From positions 10,186,512 through 10,250,511 of the forward strand of contig CM073330.1 in the NCBI GenBank assembly GCA_037043015.1: a stretch of DNA of 64,000 nucleotides, written 5' to 3'. Source of the stretch: Bryum argenteum. Taxonomy: Eukaryota > Streptophyta > Bryopsida > Bryales > Bryaceae. The position numbers and the translations under genes were made by a program. Every line of letters starts with the position of its first letter. Position 1 is the first letter of the stretch. Below the pieces are notes generated by a model. The model was not told the origin of the DNA. It made no database searches and saw nothing but the letters and a program-made list of their open reading frames with translations. Positions 22,931-34,479 of this stretch are shown piece by piece.

Positions 22931-23439
22931 TTTACAACAAGTAGGCCCAATAAATGAGGTTGCATTGAGATTGCAATCAGGGTTGTCGTACATGACACAC
23001 TTTCCGTAATGTATGTCTAATTGGTCGTGTTTGACATGTTAAACGGACTTCGAATTCAACACGAATTTCTGACCATACTAGAAAGTGCATAGTAAAAGCA
23101 AGAACATTGTCCTCTTCAATTTTGTGTCCCTCCTCTGAGAGTGAATGTATGTCTGACTGTTGTTGACGTTCGTCAATGTTGCACAAGACAACCCTAGTTG
23201 CAATAAGGTGGTTTACACGAGAATAAGCATTAAAAACCATCATGCTTAGTACTCCTCCAAAAGTTGCAAATTCCATGTATTAGTACTTATCACTTTATGC
23301 TTCCTATAACCCTAAATCATATCGGCCAAATGTCTCATGCAAATCATGTAGTATACATTTAGCATTCAATTACGGTGTTGGTTTGTTTACAACAAAACAA
23401 AATATTAATGGCATTCTAATAAAACCTTGAGTTCATGCT

Positions 23440-23775
23440 AGCAAATGCTAAGGGAGAGTGCTCAAAAATGGAACAATACCAATAATGGAGAGCTAGGCTT
23501 CTTAACTCATAGATACATAATAGCTTCACAATTTAGCAGTACCATGTACTCATAACAAACATTACAGTGTGTCAAATTAGGGCACCCTTTTAGAAATACC
23601 CAAAAGTCTACCTTCAAAAATTCATAACAAATTGTCAAAGAGTACAAAATTTATGAATCCACTTTGACTATCCTTCCACTCACTTTCCCCATGCATAAAA
23701 ATTGCTTTCACTATTATCTTCATCCCATATTGGAAAATCTGAAATTTAAGTCATTTTTAAGCACTCTTCCTAATC
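23440..23775 (+). repeat. Dispersed ACCATGTAC repeat, copy 1
   Basis: About 330 bp sharing ordered blocks (ACAGTACCATGTAC-like, TTAGGGCACC, TTCAAAAATTCATA, CCCCATGCATAAAAATTGCTT) with 42850-43170 and 63150-63430, and in inverse orientation with 30190-30520. No inverted ends or coding potential were seen; its class is unknown. Confidence 0.65.
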
Positions 23776-23789
23776 AATTTTGGGTAGAG

Positions 23790-24012
23790 CTACACTAAAT
23801 AGGTAGATTAGTGTTAGATACACTAATTTATATGAACATGTTATAAGTTTTTACTGTTAGTAAATATTTTTACCCTCTACATTGGTCAAGATGGGGATCC
23901 TTACATAGAATTGGAATTAATGCTCTTGGCAAAAAAAATTTACCAAAAGTAAAAACTTATAGCATTTTCAAATCTTATAAAAATCTAACACTAATCTACC
24001 TATTTAGTGTAG
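23790..24012. mobile_element. Foldback MITE with perfect 30-bp inverted ends
   Basis: Arms 23790-23819 and 23983-24012 are exact reverse complements over 30 bp, beginning CTACACTAAATAGGTAG. Further weaker pairing (AAGTTTTTACT against AGTAAAAACTT) lies inside. 223 bp in total, with no clear target duplication. Confidence 0.8.
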
Positions 24013-25688
24013 TTTTCAAGCTTCAGAGCCATGTCACATTTTATCATTCTATCATCAATATATCTTTTTAAAAAGGTCCTCTATTAGAAAAGATGGCACC
24101 TAGGGTAGTTGGTACCCCAACGTCATATCAACGTATCTCATCGCGAAGGTCGTAAAATCAAATGAAAGATGCTCCTCAAGGGGAAAAAAAGCTACCTGGG
24201 TGATGGTATGGTTGGGGTACCCAAAAAGGTTGTCTCATGAACAATTGCACTCTATACTGGTGTGTCAAACATATCCATTTTAAAACTGTAATACAGTAAG
24301 ACTTCATTAGATGTGGTTCTAGTTGTCTATTCCTATAATGTATCAAGAAAAAAAAATTAGAGATTAAAATATAATAATTTGAAGTAATTTCATTTTATTT
24401 TTTAGTTGAAAAAGTAAGTTATGTCTCACTAACCTAAAATCCATAGAATCAAGCAAATGGAATATCAACCATTTTTATTTTAATATGATTTTGAATATGA
24501 CCTACATCTTCTTGTAAAGAATACAAAATAATTTATTTAATTATGAAAAAACTAATTCATTGTGCACTATAATGCTTGCAAATCCCAAAATTCAGCATTT
24601 TTTTCCTCATCTATGAATGGATATTAAAATTTAAAAATAATAAAAATAAAAATAAACAACTAAGGAAAACTTTATAGGCATATACACTTTGATTTCATTG
24701 AGGTGCATGATATTTTATTTTCTATTTTAGGGTCTTTTTACTTGATTAAAATGGACAAATTAGACAAACTTTGGAGGCTTTCAATAAAAATAACCGTATT
24801 AGTGTGTCCAAAAAGTGATACCCCAAGCTTACCATTGCCCACCTAAAGGTCCTTTTCAAGGATGAATCTCTCGAATCTACTCAACATTTATAGAGACTTC
24901 AATATGAGTTTGATTTTGTGCACGGAATGGTTGAACAAAGTAAGTATAATAGTTAGTATTTCATTGGCCATGTGCCTATGTAGAAAAGGTAGTGTTTATA
25001 GTGTGCAAGAAACCCAAAGGTCTTTGGTTCTTTCAGGTTGCATGACTACTACACAAAATGCCTCCTTGTAAGGATAACGAGAACTTGGGAATACCAATAA
25101 ATTTTGAGGGTTTCTTGTTCTTTAGGTTGTTTAATATTGGAGATTTTTTGGCTTGCTTTATACCCTCTACTTTGTTGTTATCACTTATTTTGATTGTGTA
25201 CTTACGGGCTTTTTTATCAAAATTGTTATCCAATAACACTAGCTCAAGTTCCTTCTCACTTTTAGATTTGAAATGAAGCAAAAACTTCATTATTTAGCTC
25301 ATCAACTACTCTTGGGAGAGTTCTTGGAGAATGGGCAAGGGTGGTTGGAAATAGGTGTCATGATTCAAGTGGTCAAGTGTTGAGTTTGTCTTATTAAGTA
25401 AATTCATAACCTTAGGCATAAGTACATTCAATACTTTTTGCCAAATGATGTATGTTATTGCTAAAACTGAAATCAAATCAAATTAAGGTCTCTATGGATA
25501 TATTCAAATACTTCGTATGATATACCAAAAAAACAATGTTAAATCTGGCAAGACTTCAAAGATAGTGATGTGAACATTTTTCATTGATGGTGGCTCAAAA
25601 ATACTTGGGGTGATACCTATTATTACTTTTAGGCTTCTTTCTCTTGTAATTATACCTCATATAACTCTAAGTTTGGATCCTCTATATC
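24013..25688. other. No gene recognised
   Basis: AT-rich spacer downstream of the protease-inhibitor gene. The one long Lys-rich minus-strand frame near 25033-25290 has no recognisable family and is probably chance. Confidence 0.4.
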
Positions 25689-28600
25689 TTAGCCAATAAA
25701 AGGCACACTAGCTACCTTGGAGCTACTATTCACCTCCATATACACACGGTCCATCACAAATTGTGCCGTACGAACTATTGAGCTTTTTGGTCCATATATT
25801 ACAGTCACACCAAAGTAGTCAGCTTTGATTTTTGCAATGGCGTCTTTGTAGTTCATACCATTCACTTCAGGCCAACCTGGAACCAACCCTGATAATACAT
25901 AATGCAACATCTTAGTAGTGGAACATTGTGAAAGGAATTTGAACCAATAGCAACATTATTGAGGTTTCTTTTGAGAATTTTATGACACCCCTTGAAGGTA
26001 TATATACTCAATATTAATCATCTAAATAATCTATATTCACATCACTCTTAGGTTTATAGAGGAGTCACATAGTTGTTATACTAGATTATTTTGTTAAAAT
26101 ATAACATTCAACTTATATTTAACCCTTACAAATCCTTTTAAGTTCCGAAACCTTAAGGCGTGATTTTCTACCACCTTGATGAAATTGAGGTATGATCAAA
26201 GAATTTTTTGTTTATTTATACATTCAACCATAGGAGCTTCAAGCCAACTATTATGAAAATAACCAAGTAAAATTTTTCCCATTGGATCTTCACCATTTGT
26301 GGGATATAGTCTACGTTGTGCAAAGGACCTAAAGATTGCTACCCCAAACATTTTTCTAATATTTTTTTCCCATGTAGATAGATAATTTGAGAACATCCAT
26401 GCAAAAATTTAGAGATGTCAAAGGGACTCGTTTAAAACAAAAAAGACTTCGTGTATGTCATCTAAAACATGATTTACAAGGTTCATAAACTCCTCCTATC
26501 CTTAAACAACTATGATGATGATAACCTTACTACATTTGAGTCAAAAAACATTCTACTTCTTGTTCAAAGATGAATAATTTCACATTCATAATTTCTTACT
26601 ATTGATCTAAACTTAATCATATTAGTACAAGTGAGGTTCAATATCCAGTGCTGAAATATATTACTCCCTCTATTGCATTATAATTGTCCACGATGTTCTC
26701 TCAAATCTACCTCTCAAGATAGATTAAATATGTTACACTTCAATATCTAGTGGTGCAACATATTACTCCCTCTGTCCCATTATAATTGTCGAGTAGGTTT
26801 TCTCAAATCTACCTCTCAAGATAGATTAAATATGTTACGCTGGTTGGGAATTATGTTGACTAAAGCAACAACAACAAATTATACTTACGATTTGGATGCC
26901 ATACACCGCGTCGCGGAGTTTCATACACATTGTAGCCATCCGTGTAGATCCATACATCACTACTCGACCCGAGATTGGTTGGGGCAGGCCCATTGCTTGG
27001 AGGTTGCACGTACATATTTTGCACAAGTCCGGTATTCTGCAAGTATGCAATAGCATCATTTACATTGTAATTGATAAGCTCGGGCCATGCGTCCTTCTCG
27101 CGACCTGCAAAGTTCCCAATCATCATCATTTACATATATTTTTTTTCTATATCAGTATATATACTAGCTGAAAATAAGGGACACTTTACATGGGGAGTCA
27201 AGTCGTACATAGGGCTGAAGGAGGGGGAAATTCTCTCAACGTGATTGGTTTTTTTTATGAATTACAAGAAATCGACCAATTCTATTGAGAGGATATGTAG
27301 CCCTATATACCGCATGATTCCCCATGTATAGTGACGTTGCTAAGAGGTCATTGCATTAAAGGACGCTTTACATGGGAATTTAAGCAGTTCATGGGGTCTA
27401 TGAAGGGCAAAACTTTGTTAACATGATTGGTTCAATCTTTGAGCTACAAGAAATGAACCAATCACGTTGTGAGAATTTTTTTCCCTCCTTTGGCTCTAAG
27501 TACGGCTTGACTTCCCATGTAAAGCGTCTCTAATATTGGTTGAATTTGAATGAAAAAAAGTAAATTGAAGTACTTAGGACCTTATTCCATAAGCAAGCCG
27601 TCAATGCTACAATACTCAATTTATCTTTATAATACATGCATTTTTCAAAATAAAATCTCTTACACATAGGTTTTTTCTTGAAAAATAAAATAAAAGAAAA
27701 GACACCTAAACATGTTATCCCCTGAAAATATCAATAGTCTCCAATGTATTGGCTTCATAGATATGCATTAGAAACACCATTATTTATCTTCTTAATTTAT
27801 GCACTCTTCTCATCTCTCAAAGAAAGAAAAACGGTCTTAAGTGAACCTAATAAAACTTCTAAATATAAGTAGGCACATATAATCAAATTGAAAAATAAAA
27901 TTAACCCCTAAAAATCCAAGCGTTTCCTCGACCTCTACAACCAAAAACTGCCATTTTTCACCTTCTTTGGGAAATGGGGAAATGGATAAACGTTTTTTTC
28001 TGGTTTTAGACTTTGAACCGTAAGATCTTGTACCTAACTTGTATTCAAAGGACTGGTCAAAATTTCAACCGTTGGATGTTTGTCATTTGTGAGATCATAA
28101 CAATCAAAGTTTGTCCAACACTTTTTTTTGCTGCTGAGTGAGAGGCATTGTCTAAATGGTGCTAAGGGCAACTTGATGATTGGTACTCCAAATATTTTTC
28201 CCTCATTTTTTTTCATGTAGGTAATCAAGTTGGGTACGCTCATGCAAAATTTTAGAGAACAATTCCACTTTTTGACCTTAATGTAAAATATTTTATGAAA
28301 GAAGGTCTAAAAACAACTATATAGTAAAACAAGCACCACATATGATATGTTTAGTTTGAGAAAAATCTGGACGGTGAGTAGGTGCATTTATGATAATTGT
28401 GAATTTCGAGAAAAAAAATCTTGGAAAAAATCCAAAATCTCGAATTTTGGCAGTTTTTGAAAGTAAAAATTGTAAAATTACTAGAAATTGTGAAGATTGT
28501 TTTTGAAAGTTTTGGAGGCTGCCCTTGTAAAATTGGTAAACTTTTTGACTTCGTACACTTTGGAATTTGAATAGTAATTTGGTAATGAACATATTTCCAG

Positions 28601-29705
28601 AAAAAAATACTTAAAAAAATAATATTTTAAACTGCCCGTTTTGGACTTGAAACCTAAAATTTCTAGATGAAGGTTATAAAATTAAAATTTGGCTTTACAA
28701 ATTTTACCACATACACCTAACAGTATGGGGAGCATCCAGTAAAAATCTTAGGCAATAATATCAATTCAATTCCTTAAAATGAGCTGCCCAAAATCTCAGA
28801 AAACCGAATCGGTTTTCCTGGATTTTTAGGGGTTAAAAATAAACCCTATAAATCTTTATTCCAAAAATAAGCTACAAGCTTATTCATATTAGCATTTACA
28901 ATCTTCAACCAAAATAAACACTTTTCCAATTCCAAAAAATACTTCAGACCATTTTTAAGATGTTATGACAGGATAATCATCTTAGATGGTATTGAACTGA
29001 AAACTAATATTTAAAATGCTAAGAACCCGAATTATAAAATTTGAACCCTTTATTTTATTCAAATTATTGTATGTCATAGACTAGTTCGACAATTTTTTTG
29101 TTTAATTCTAAGCTCCCAAAAAAAATTGAAAATTTTCAACAAATCAATATGTTGTTATTCCAAAAACTCAAAATTGACATGAAAATGGGAGTGTTGAATT
29201 GCAAATAAAAAAAGTAAAATAACAAAAAACGTGTAAAACTAGCCTATCACGTACAATATCTTAAAATCAAGTCTAAACATAGCATACATTTCGCACTCAT
29301 TCAAAAGACTACATATACAAGAAATGTCTGCATTTGCACCTAAATAAATAAGAACACCAACCTTTGTGTGAATAAAATGCTTGCTCGGCTTACCCTTAAT
29401 GATATGTCCACCAAACAAAGCAACAATGGCATAGAACTACTAACCCCTCTCAAGGTGAATACTGCAACCAACAACAGTGACCAATAGCCAATAACTAGTA
29501 ACCAAATATTTTATTATATTTATTTCAGTTTTTTTTGTTGGTTCCTTGCGCCTACACGTACAACTCAATTCATAACAATTAAGAGATTCACAATTGCACC
29601 TGAGGGAATGGTCGTCGGCGGAGGGGGTGGCGACGGAGCCGCGCAACAAGTAGCGACCCATGTCAGCGCAAGAGCTACTACCGCTACAAAGCATCGGAAA
29701 AACAT
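25689..29705 (-). CDS. Secreted double potato-inhibitor-I serine protease inhibitor, 3 exons
   Basis: Exons on the minus strand: 29705-29600, 27104-26889, 25888-25689. Junctions are GT-AG and in frame, giving 173 residues. Residues 1-22 form a signal peptide (MFFRCFVAVVALALTWVATC, then CA|AP) followed by a Pro-rich spacer. Domain 1 (about 40-107) begins AWPELINYNVNDAIAYL and ends DVWIYTDGYNVYETPRRG. Domain 2 (about 110-173) begins GWPEVNGMNYKDAIAKIKAD and ends DRVYMEVNSSSKVASVPFIG. Both match potato inhibitor I (MEROPS I13), which blocks subtilisin/chymotrypsin-like proteases with an exposed loop; family members usually have one domain. Loop residues are atypical: by alignment P1 is Asn in domain 1, and Thr or Ala in domain 2, where the loop seems one residue longer. 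I chose the start at 29705 because the next upstream ATG (29762) lies only about 20 bp from the predicted TATA box. The 2.5-kb first intron is filled with MITEs. A defence role in the cell wall space is inferred. Confidence 0.85.
26660..26842. repeat. Tandem pair of Stowaway-like half elements (PI intron 2)
   Basis: TTACTCCCTCT...ATTATAATTGTC followed by TCAAATCTACCTCTCAAGAT occurs twice in direct tandem with a period of about 100 bp. Only the left-type terminus is evident in each copy. Confidence 0.65.
27178..27335. mobile_element. MITE with GGACACTTTACATGG ends, copy A (PI intron 1)
   Basis: Left end GGACACTTTACATGGGGAG; right end CCCCATGTATAGTGACG. The interior contains imperfect inverted blocks around GATTGGTT and CCAATTCTATTGAGAG. 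Confidence 0.65.
27355..27522. mobile_element. MITE with GGACGCTTTACATGG ends, copy B (PI intron 1)
   Basis: Ends GACGCTTTACATGGGAA and TTCCCATGTAAAGCGTC are perfect inverted repeats. They continue for 24 bp with two mismatches. It lies head-to-tail about 20 bp from copy A. Confidence 0.8.
27901..28836. mobile_element. TTAACCCC-type DNA transposon remnant (PI intron 1)
   Basis: A 936-bp element with perfect 18-bp inverted ends TTAACCCCTAAAAATCCA / TGGATTTTTAGGGGTTAA. It is flanked by AAATAAAA and AAATAAAC, an 8-bp near-duplication suggestive of a hAT or Mutator type but in low-complexity DNA. Part of its interior (28034-28243) is shared with 26196-26396, 36200-36400 and 40285-40498. No transposase is encoded. 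Confidence 0.7.
29436..29500 (-). mobile_element. Possible SINE fragment (PI intron 1)
   Basis: CTACTAACCCCTCTCAAGG resembles the internal block of the minus-strand SINE copies at 22690 and 55345. The similarity fades after about 40-60 bp. Confidence 0.35.
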
Positions 29706-29776
29706 CTCCGAGTTCGAACTCCGAAAAACTAAAGAGGGAATGGAGAAACAAGAAGGGTTCATGTGCTACATTGGAG

Positions 29777-29860
29777 TACTGATATAGAGTGCATGGAAAC
29801 AGAAGGTGGGTATGGGGGTACTCATTTATGATGCATGGAAGTAGAAGGTGGGTATGGGGT
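29777..29860 (-). promoter_or_regulatory. Duplicated core promoter of the PI gene
   Basis: Two tandem copies of a unit of about 41 bp (29777-29818 and 29819-29859) sharing CATACCCACCTTCT and TCCATGCA. The gene-proximal copy contains a TATA box, CTCTATATC (29781-29789), about 80 bp before the ATG. The distal copy has TCATAAATG at the same place. RY-like CATGCA motifs occur in both. Confidence 0.55.
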
Positions 29861-30189
29861 AGGTAGACCCCCTCGGATAAAACCCGTGTGCGCACTCAAA
29901 TAATTACTCAGCAAACACAAATTCACTCGGTGAAAATTTTAGAATTCAATCACCACTTCTAAGGTAGACAATTTTTGAACCGTGCATTTATAAAGGACTA
30001 CACTATAGTGGGAAACTCGGAATATGTGAATCAATATTTTTCAATATGAAGAACTGAATAATTTTCAGTATTTTTGTGATATTTTCTACGCACTTATAAA
30101 AATAAAATTTTTAGAAGTGACATGTACCACATTACCTAGAACTGTTCACATGCTCCATGCGCACATGAGGTACATCCTTTTACATGGAA

Positions 30190-30520
30190 TCTAGAAAGTA
30201 GGGGAGAATCTAGAGTGGGCGGTTTAAGGAGACGCACAAATTTAGCATTGTCTGCCCTGATTTTTGATTTTGCAACCAAAAATGGGCACTCGTATTTTCA
30301 AGCTTTGAAGACACATGTATTAGCATATAGTTACTTGTGCAATGAGTTTTTGTGCATGGGGAAAGTGAGAGCAAGTGGTATCATAATTTTTGAACTCTAC
30401 TATAATGAATTTTAAAGTTGAAAATATAGGTGTTCCTAAAATGGTACACCTTATAATGTTTTCAGTGAGTACATGGTACTATTGCATGGGGAAGCTATAA
30501 TGTACCCTCGAGTGAAGATT
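30190..30520 (-). repeat. Dispersed ACCATGTAC repeat, copy 2 (inverted)
   Basis: Inverse-orientation copy of the 23440 and 42850 repeat, recognised by GTGCATGGGGAAAGTGAGAG, TAGGTGTTCCTAAAATGGT and GTACATGGTACTATTG in the expected order. Confidence 0.6.
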
Positions 30521-30684
30521 TTGGAGCTCTGTTATGGGTCCTACCCTATTTTAAACCACTCTATTGTAGCATAGAGATATCACACTAGAAGAGCCTTTCC
30601 TCTTAGCAGCAATTGCGTCTAACCATAAACTAATTTGTGAAATTCAAGAATTATCTTTCTTTCTTTTTTAATATATATATATAT

Positions 30685-30872
30685 CCTATCCAATGGTTGG
30701 TAGTTAAATCTTGAAAATTTCACCCTTAAAGAAATTTTGGTTTTAAGATGCAATACATGCAATTCTTAACAAGCAAGTTTTAGCGTGGTTGGTAATTAAA
30801 TCTTGAAAATTTCACCCTTAAAAAGATTTTGGTTTTAGAATGCAATACATGCAATTCTTAACAAGCAAGTTC
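30685..30872. repeat. Tandem duplication of about 94 bp
   Basis: Two adjacent copies of a block containing AAATCTTGAAAATTTCACCC and CAATTCTTAACAAGCAAGTT with few differences. Confidence 0.85.
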
Positions 30873-31231
30873 TTGCACTTCCTAGAAGAAATGAACATCT
30901 CATCCATGCAAATAAATAAAAAAACAACTCAAATTACATGACCATTTGCATCCATATACCAAGTCTCAAAGCTTGAAACTTTCGTAAAACACACTTCTTT
31001 CTTGATATAAATTACATGATTGTAGCTAGCTAACATGATACATGACAAGGTATGACATCATGATGAAGGTACTACACATAAAATAACACGAACTCTCCAC
31101 TTACTTCCACTCATACTTGATTCTATCTATTACAACCTATTCACGTGACTCTTCTCATGCATATGTACTTACTCCATATTGTACATCAAAAACTACAACC
31201 CACACTAATTACCTACTTGATTAATTTGGTT

Positions 31232-34200
31232 TCAAAACAGTGATTGATGAATTGATCTCCTAGCACCTAAGCTATCAACAATATAATCCACTTGGAATAG
31301 GCTCTCTGCAAATGGATAGACTGTTTTTTTTATCACCTGCAAAACCCCATAGAAAATTAGGAAAAAAAAAGTTGAAAACTAGAAAACTGTAATAGGGGTT
31401 CTCAAATAATATCATGAAAATCTTGTTATTTTGATTATCATTATGATCGCAAAAAGCATAAAAAGAATTTTTCTTAGAATGTAAAAAACTAAAAAAAACT
31501 CTTTTTGGAGTTCTCATATTTGAAGTTTCTTGGAGAATGATGATATACTTACATTGATGTGATACTCGTGTTTTGAATATATTTGTAAGGCTTTCACTGT
31601 GCATGTACAACAATATAGTTGTTAGTATAATTATATTCACTAAGCTTGAAGCAATATTTGTCTTATTATAGTCAAGAAGTGGTGGAAACAAATATATTAG
31701 CATCTCGTTTGAACACATTATATAGTAAGGTAGAATGCTCTGAATTTGTCCTCCTACATGAAGAGAGTGTTCATTTGAAAAAGTTTATGTTGTTAAAAAA
31801 ATGTTCTTGACTTACGTGATGGGCATCTCACAACAATACCATGTGTGAATTGTTGATCGAAAGAGCAAAAATTGGTTCCTGCATGTTGATATGAGAGGTT
31901 AGTGTATGAAAACTTGACGATACACTTTGAATGAACAACAATTAATGCCATCATGGAACCTTCTTGAACTTGTCACCGTACTTTGCTAGTATTGTAAACA
32001 CGATGAACTTACCGCAAGTTATCTGAACTAGAAGACCACGAAGCTCCGGAGCATCTATGAGATCATTCATAGCTTTAACCATGGTATCCATATCTTCTTG
32101 AGATGTACCATTTTTCACCTTGATACCAACTATACGTTCTGCACCATTCTTGAATGCCTACACATTCAAAAATAACATTTATAAGCTTCATGAAGAAGTT
32201 AAATTAGAAAGCACTAATCTCATTCAAAACTTAAAGAATTTGAAATCTCATAATATAAACACTAAAATCTACCACCAATTGGAAACATCTTAATTGAACC
32301 TCTCATAGTCACATTTGTACAAATCAATGAAATATGAACGACAATAAAACATACACTAAACAAGATTAATTAGGAAAGTTGAACATCATCTAAACCTCCC
32401 ACAAAAGAGGAGGCAAAATTCAAATGCCAAATCAAAAAAGAAAATCTTTCAAGTCAATTCAACTATCATAATTCAAAACATAGCAATACAACCACATGAA
32501 GGATTCCACTATTAGTCTAAAGATTTTTGAGTCAAAATGGATACCTTGCGAGTTATCAATTAGTGTTACCTAGAAATTAGCTTTCTTTACCAAAAGTTAC
32601 CCATTACAGTATTTCTCAACTCTTTCAAGATCAGTGTTCACTTTGGGCTGCCCTTGCAATCAATGCTCCTTGTGTTTTTTCTTCAAGTCACCAATTGCAT
32701 CAATTCCATTAACTACTTCCACTTGCAGAAAAGTTTGCATGCTCTCACCTCCACTGTTATATTTTGAGATGTAATGTTGTAACACTATGGTAACTTGCAA
32801 TGATTTTGCAATTAACGTTTGTAACACTAATCAAGAACTCTTGTGCAGTACTTCGCTCTCACATCCACTGTCATGTTTTTAGATGTAATGTTGTAAAACT
32901 ATGGTAACTTGCAATGGTTTTGCAAGTAATGTTTATAACACTAATCAACAACTCTAGTGTAGAACTTTAATATGCATTTTCATTGGCAACTTAGATGCTT
33001 ACTCGAAATCCATCCATTCTGTGTAGTAAGAGAGTGAGTACTTACATCTCCTTTTCGGTACACAGCTTCGTCAGTATCCTCAACTTTAGCCTCGAAGTAC
33101 ATCGTCATCATATCCTACAAAAATCGCACAAACACAAAACAACCTCTTAAGGTAAGAAAATGGAAACATGTTCATACCCACATAAGAGAAAAGTCTATCA
33201 AATAATGTCTGTTAGTACCGTAGTGTAAGGCAGGATGTACTTGTCAGCCATGGCACGTTTCTGCTTGCTTGCATGAAATGCCTCCAGATCCTTCTTGGAT
33301 GTGAATCTCATGAATACTCCCACACCTTCACCGTCTAACTGACTGCCCTCCGGAACTACCCCTGCACTTCCACCACCAAGTACTTAAAAAACAGCACAAT
33401 TGTATAAGCATCATGTAAAACTCCATCTTTGCAAGAAGGGGCATTATGCTGCATTTAGTTAAGATGAGATAAGCTATGTTAAATGGGGAGGAATACTGTT
33501 GTCTTGATGAGATTAGTTCGACGATGTAACCTCAAGTATAATATTGTATGCAACATTCAATGATCTCTAGATTGATCAAAAACTAGGATAATTGGTGCCA
33601 TACCTGCAGACTCGGCTACCACCCACTGAGGACAAGTGGTTTTGAAATCGGCAAAACCCTGCACCATATTCTCCTTCAGCTCATCAGTGAGGTCTGGTTT
33701 TAGCTGGAATACAACTGCTTGCTCCACCACCTTCCTGCTTGATAACATTTTATGTAAGTTCCCTAAACCCTTGCAAAAACCTCAGTATCAATATGTTGCA
33801 TGGGAGTTACTTCATCTGTCATTATAACATAGACAAGATTTCAGGTGAACAATTGCTTGTGTGGCTCATATCGACGACGCAATAGGTCCATGACTGTAGT
33901 GATTCTTGAAAGAATTTGATGTGTTCTTGAACAGATAGAATGGGATTGTAAACCAATATCTACAAAATGGGTGAAACCAAGTTTGAACTCTCTCCGTCTA
34001 CATGCAGCAGTACAATGATCCTCGGCTCTCACTACTTAGTTCATGGTTTTGTTTTTTCAAAAGCACTGCTTGGGTGAAGTGTGTATCGACCTTACTCCCA
34101 GGTCTTGTCATTCCAAAGCTAAAATACAGTAGCACAATACTGGTTCGAAAGTAAAGAGATCAAACTGGATAATAAGCTGCTTATGATTAATGAATTGGTG

Positions 34201-34479
34201 TAAGCTAAGAGGACACAAGAAAAAGCCGATTTCAAACCCTAAACCCTAATTCTGTACCTGAAGCTCTCAAAGAGGATTGCCATTACCTTGTTCTGGTTCC
34301 CGTCCCATGCAGGCTACAATCGCTCACCGCGCCTCTGCAAGCAAAGCAAAAACCATGTGATTAAGCAAGACATGCACACAGAAATCAATCAAGAAAGGAG
34401 GAAGAGCTTACATTGCTGCGCTGCTGCCGACGATGCTAATCAGAAGCACCCACCATAAATTACTAGTAGGACGATCCAT
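31232..34479 (-). CDS. Stress-responsive A/B barrel (double Dabb) protein, 9 exons
   Basis: Exons on the minus strand: 34479-34412, 34334-34287, 33734-33604, 33361-33219, 33114-33046, 32157-32013, 31878-31816, 31596-31553, 31336-31232. All junctions are GT-AG and in frame, giving 271 residues. The N-terminus has a hydrophobic segment NLWWVLLISIVGSSAA, a likely signal peptide. Dabb domain 1 (about residues 40-140) starts KVVEQAVVFQLKPDLTDELK and includes GVGVFMRFTSKKDLEAFHAS and YILPYT. Domain 2 (about 164-255) includes RIVGIKVKNGTSQEDMDTMV, FTHGIVVRCPSLKALQIYSK and FAESLFQVDYIV. Dabb folds are small dimeric ferredoxin-like barrels; plant members are induced by salt or drought, and some two-domain forms are plastidial. 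The biochemical role is unknown. Exons 1-2 rest only on open, phase-compatible sequence; a shorter start at 33748, just upstream of the exon-3 acceptor, is possible. Confidence 0.8.
32744..32965. repeat. Tandem duplication in Dabb intron 5
   Basis: Two copies, about 120 bp each, of a block containing GATGTAATGTTGTAACACTA, TGGTAACTTGCAATG and CACTAATCAA. Confidence 0.8.

Noticed and set aside
33841-34032. Minus-strand frame of 63 residues inside the Dabb locus as an alternative first exon.
   Set aside because: It ends in a stop before the exon at 33734 and has no compatible donor; exons at 34479 and 34334 join in phase instead.
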